Positions 12,994 to 15,226 of a DNA stretch of 15,226 nt are shown here, one piece after another. The DNA lies in assembly GCA_050014415.1 (NCBI GenBank), contig JBEKDJ010000136.1, forward strand, positions 1-15,226, read 5' to 3'. The notes beneath the pieces were generated by a model. It was not told the origin of the DNA, ran no database searches, and saw only the letters and a list, made by a program, of their open reading frames with translations. The DNA comes from JBEKDJ01 sp050014415 (lineage in GTDB: Bacteria > Desulfobacterota > BSN033 > UBA1163). Made by a program: the position numbers and the translations under genes. The first letter of the stretch is position 1; the number at the start of each line of letters is the position of its first letter.

Positions 12994-13713
12994 TTGAGAA
13001 TTCTCGACGATTTGATTCTAAGCCTCAAGAAAAACGATTTTCCGGTCAAGAGCGTCTACACCTGTGTCTTCTGGACTGCAGTGATCACGAAACATTGCGG
13101 TCTCTCTTCGACCTTCAGGGACAAAGGGCCTTCCCACGACCGGGGGGTAAGAGATGTTGGAAACCTCACCCGAAAGACAGCATTTGAGTTAGCCGAATAT
13201 GCTAAGTCCGATAGTCTATTGGAGGCTTCTATCGGAATGGCTACCATCAATTCACTGATCGATATTGATGAGAAGAAATGTATTGAAAAGAATGCCTTCG
13301 AGATAATCCTGGAAAGGGGTCAGGGGAGAAATGTGGCTGTGGTTGGCCACTTTCCATGGATTCCTAAACTGAAAGAAAAGGTCCAGAATCTATGGGTCCT
13401 TGAACAGAGGCTTCGAGAAGGAGACGTACCTGCAAAAGAGGCAAACCAGATTTTGCCCCAGTGTGAGATTGTAGGAATTACAGGAACCTCTTTCATTAAT
13501 CATACGATTGAGGGGCTTCTGAAGCTTTGTAAAAAGGCATATGTTGTTTTGGTTGGGCCAACGTCTCCCCTTTCCCCTATGCTCTTCGATTATGGTATCA
13601 ATGCCATCTGCGGGGCAAAGGTGATCGATGAAGAGAAAGTGATTCGTTCCATCAGTGAAGGCGCAACTTTTAAAGAGGTGACGGGAGTAAAGCTCGTCAC
13701 TTTAACAAAATGA
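12994..13713 (+). CDS. DUF364/DUF4213 putative heavy-metal chelation protein
   Basis: This 239-residue protein starts at TTG 12994, with AAAGGGGG at 12975-12982 about 11 bases upstream. The N-terminal half matches the DUF4213 enolase-like segment, and the C-terminal half the Rossmann-like DUF364 domain: GRNVAVVGHFPWIPKLK, LWVLEQRLREGDVPA, the QCEIVGITGTSFINHTIEGLL block and VVLVGPTSPLSPMLFDYGINAICG. The GTSFINxT and GPTSPLSP motifs are typical. A structure of a Desulfitobacterium member led to the name putative heavy-metal chelation domain; the physiological ligand is not established. It follows the methyltransferase and precedes a truncated radical SAM gene, so it probably belonged to a small metal- or cofactor-related set with the exporter. 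Confidence 0.9.
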   Translation: MRILDDLILSLKKNDFPVKSVYTCVFWTAVITKHCGLSSTFRDKGPSHDRGVRDVGNLTRKTAFELAEYAKSDSLLEASIGMATINSLIDIDEKKCIEKNAFEIILERGQGRNVAVVGHFPWIPKLKEKVQNLWVLEQRLREGDVPAKEANQILPQCEIVGITGTSFINHTIEGLLKLCKKAYVVLVGPTSPLSPMLFDYGINAICGAKVIDEEKVIRSISEGATFKEVTGVKLVTLTK

Positions 13714-13728
13714 ATCAAGGAGAGAGAG

Positions 13729-13827
13729 ATGCAAGTCAGTCCCGTAGTTAAGGATATTGTCAGCAAAGTATTCGATGGGTATTCCCTTACAAGGGACGAG
13801 ATTGTCCATCTTCTAAGCATTAGCTGA
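13729..13827 (+). pseudogene. Truncated N-terminus of a probable BioB-type radical SAM gene, cut by the insertion sequence
   Basis: ATG 13729, 6 bases after AAGGAG (13717-13722), opens 32 codons whose TGA stop (13825-13827) is the first triplet of the insertion sequence. The peptide VVKDIVSKVFDGYSLTRDEIVHLLSI resembles the N-terminal helical segment of BioB/ThiH-like radical SAM enzymes, where a leading helix ends in a Leu-Thr-x-x-Glu-x-x-x-Leu-Leu pattern. The gene is 15 bases past the DUF364 stop and was evidently the next gene of that operon. The cluster motif and everything else lie beyond the insertion and outside the window, so the family call is tentative, while the truncation by the element is clear. 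Confidence 0.55.
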
Positions 13828-13828
13828 C

Positions 13829-13876
13829 AAGTGCCACGACATCATTCACAGATTTAAGTGCCAGGACATCGTGCAC
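13829..13876 (+). repeat. Left IS end: two tandem 21-bp sites, 27-bp phase
   Basis: Site a at 13829-13849 has core AGTGCCACGACATCATTCAC and site b at 13856-13876 has core AGTGCCAGGACATCGTGCAC. They differ at four positions in these 20 bases. Each contains an imperfect dyad around CACGAcaTCGTG or a variant of it. They are probable transposase-binding sites. Confidence 0.8.
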
Positions 13877-13951
13877 AAACGTTCTTTGACAATCGAATAG
13901 CCACAGCATGCATTATCTTGAGCATCATTCCTTAACGGGGAGGTGGTGCTC

Positions 13952-15121
13952 ATGAAGAAAAACGCAAAGAAAGATCGGGCTGTTGCTGTACAAAGGTTCT
14001 TGCAAGGAGAAGACCCGCAAGCCATCTGTGCCTCTGTGAGTAAATCCACGCGGTGGCTGTACAAATGGGTGGCACGGCATACCCCAGACGATCCGGCTTG
14101 GTGCGAAGATCAATCCCGGAAACCCCTTATCAGTCCCTACCGCACTCCTGCAGAGATCGAAGATATCGTCGAGATGGTGCGGTTGAGCTTGTACAACAAG
14201 GGGCTCTTCTGCGGCGCTCAGGCCATCCGTTGGGAACTAGAAGACCTGGGGGTACAACCGCCTCCTTCGCCCCGCACAATTAACCGTATTTTAAATCGCC
14301 GTCACTTGACCCATCGTCGCACCGGACGCTATGAACCCAAAGGCAAAGCCTACCCTGAGCTTCCGGCGCTTTTGCCCAATCAGACCCATCAGGTTGATCT
14401 GGTCGGCCCCTGTTATCTTACCGGCCCAATCCGGTTCTACAGCCTGAATTCTATTGATATCATGCTCAACCGCTGCGGTATAGAGCCGATGCCCTCAAGG
14501 GCGGCGCAGAGCGTTTTAGACGCTGTTTATGCGGTCTGGAAGCGCCTGGGCATTCCCGACAACCTCCAGGTGGACAATGAAATTGCCTTCTTCGGCAGTC
14601 CGATCCATCCGCGGGGAATGGGACCGCTTATCCGCCTCTGCCTGCTCTATGGAGTCGATCTCTGGTTCATCCCGCCTGCTGAGCCATGGCGCAACGGGGT
14701 GATCGAGAAGTTCAATGACCATTATCGCCAGAAGTTCCTCGCCAAGATCACGATGACATCACGGGCCGAGCTTCGGCAGGCATCACTGGCATACGAGCAT
14801 AGGCACAACAGCACCTACCGCTATAGCAAGCTCAAGGGACAAACACCGAACAATGCATTGGCTCGTTTGGGAAAGAAGCTGGTTTTCCCTAACCGGGAAC
14901 AGGCACCCCGGCATTCGTTGGAGAAACCGGAAGAAGGATGCTATCATCTCGTCCGATTCATTCGGAGCAACTGTCAATTGCACATCTTCGGCGAGATATT
15001 CGCTGCTCCACCGGAGACTCAGTACGAATACGTTGTGGCTACTATCGATGTCAAAGAACAAAAGTTGAAGCTTTTCCTGGATCGCGTTCAGGTCGAAGAA
15101 TACGGATATCAACTACGATGA
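13952..15121 (+). CDS. IS481-like DDE transposase
   Basis: The product has 389 residues from ATG 13952; GGGGAGG at 13937-13943 gives 8-base spacing, so the in-frame GTG at 13943 is rejected. The N-terminus is a helix-turn-helix region (AVQRFLQGEDPQAICASVSKSTRWLYKWV), and a second helical segment, SPRTINRILNRR, precedes the catalytic core. The integrase-type core shows Asp in HQVDLVGP, Asp in LQVDNEIAFFG and Glu in NGVIEKFN, with about 43 residues between the last two, as in rve-type DDE enzymes. The length is within the range of IS481-type transposases, but the family is assigned by general appearance. The frame is intact, so the element may be active. It is oriented with the host genes. Confidence 0.88.
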   Translation: MKKNAKKDRAVAVQRFLQGEDPQAICASVSKSTRWLYKWVARHTPDDPAWCEDQSRKPLISPYRTPAEIEDIVEMVRLSLYNKGLFCGAQAIRWELEDLGVQPPPSPRTINRILNRRHLTHRRTGRYEPKGKAYPELPALLPNQTHQVDLVGPCYLTGPIRFYSLNSIDIMLNRCGIEPMPSRAAQSVLDAVYAVWKRLGIPDNLQVDNEIAFFGSPIHPRGMGPLIRLCLLYGVDLWFIPPAEPWRNGVIEKFNDHYRQKFLAKITMTSRAELRQASLAYEHRHNSTYRYSKLKGQTPNNALARLGKKLVFPNREQAPRHSLEKPEEGCYHLVRFIRSNCQLHIFGEIFAAPPETQYEYVVATIDVKEQKLKLFLDRVQVEEYGYQLR

Positions 15122-15174
15122 GCGATGACATGTAGGTCACGGCATCGTGAGATTATACTGTTTCAAAGTTTCGA

Positions 15175-15222
15175 TTGAACGATGTCGTGACACTTTTTTC
15201 TGTGCACGATGTCCTGGCACTC
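15175..15222 (-). repeat. Right IS end: two inverted 21-bp sites, 27-bp phase
   Basis: The inner site at 15175-15195 is the reverse complement of a site-a type copy (AAGTGTCACGACATCGTTC). The outer site at 15202-15222 contains GTGCACGATGTCCTGGCACT (15202-15221), whose reverse complement exactly equals 13857-13876. The offset of 27 bp and the 4-base distance to the tip equal those at the left end. A weaker, unphased copy in the opposite orientation lies near 15135-15150. Confidence 0.8.
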
Positions 15223-15226
15223 ATCA

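Larger units (their letters stand above)
13825..15226 (+). mobile_element. Insertion sequence, IS481-like, 1402 bp, with doubled ends
   Basis: The element starts with TGAC at 13825 and ends with ATCA at 15226. Each end carries two copies of a 21-bp site, the two copies offset by exactly 27 bp, with the outer copy 4 bases in from the tip. One pair of sites is an exact 20-bp inverted match. It encodes one DDE transposase. It interrupts a host gene at 13825; a target duplication cannot be checked because the window stops at the right tip. Its GC content is visibly higher than that of the host genes, consistent with recent arrival. Confidence 0.85.

Noticed and set aside
13829..13876. The two tandem sites as the start of a CRISPR array
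   Set aside because: There are only two copies with a 6-base gap, and mirror copies lie at the other end of a transposase gene, so they are IS ends.
14516..15112. Minus-strand frames inside the transposase
   Set aside because: They are shadows of the intact + strand DDE transposase with no starts or motifs of their own.

Overview
The window reads as a chromosomal segment of an anaerobic, iron-sulfur-rich bacterium of moderate to low GC. The mix of a DsrC/DsrM/DsrK-like redox module, paired MinD-type ATPases with inserted ferredoxin domains, a NifU/IscU-like scaffold, several radical SAM proteins and a DUF364 protein is best known from Desulfobacterota and neighbouring anaerobic lineages. That placement is inference from gene content; there is no rRNA or marker gene here. 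All host genes lie on the + strand with short gaps, overlaps or good Shine-Dalgarno spacing, so the window looks like one long operon or a few consecutive ones.

Layout. (1) Positions 2-667 hold the C-terminal part of a radical SAM/SPASM enzyme that begins upstream. (2) Positions 719-2123 hold two small Gly/Arg-rich proteins with similar N-termini (the second has a Cys4 zinc-ribbon-like tail), a PaaI-type hotdog thioesterase and a small DUF1858-like protein. (3) Positions 2174-5347 hold a COG0731-type radical SAM protein with a winged-helix-like tail, a ferredoxin-MinD ATPase broken by a one-base frameshift, a NifU/IscU-like scaffold and a second, intact ferredoxin-MinD ATPase. (4) Positions 5371-7108 hold an unrecognised 243-residue protein, an FmdB-type zinc ribbon, a MoaD/ThiS-like protein without the C-terminal diglycine and an EncFtn-type ferritin-like protein. 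(5) Positions 7115-10152 hold a DsrC-like protein lacking the terminal CysA, a DsrM/NarI-like cytochrome b and a DsrK/HdrD-like iron-sulfur subunit. (6) Positions 10202-13713 hold an ABC-2 exporter (ATPase and permease), a 58-residue 2[4Fe-4S] ferredoxin, a UbiE-like methyltransferase and a DUF364 putative metal-chelation protein. (7) Positions 13729-15226 hold the first 32 codons of what looks like a BioB-type radical SAM gene, cut off by a 1402-bp insertion sequence whose right end coincides with the window end.

How it may fit together (inference). Regions 2-4 look like a metallocofactor or Fe-S assembly set: scaffold, ATPases carrying clusters, small Cys/Gly-rich proteins, a ubiquitin-fold protein and iron storage. 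Region 5 is a membrane thiol/disulfide module that would link a quinone pool to a cytoplasmic DsrC-like thiol protein, yet without dsrAB or dsrJOP in the window and with an altered DsrC. Region 6 could handle a metal or metabolite through the exporter and DUF364 protein. Two long GC-rich intergenic palindromes sit directly before the permease and methyltransferase genes and their right arms supply the likely ribosome-binding sites. No tRNA, rRNA, CRISPR array or strong intrinsic terminator was seen, and no stretch over 300 bases lacks a gene.
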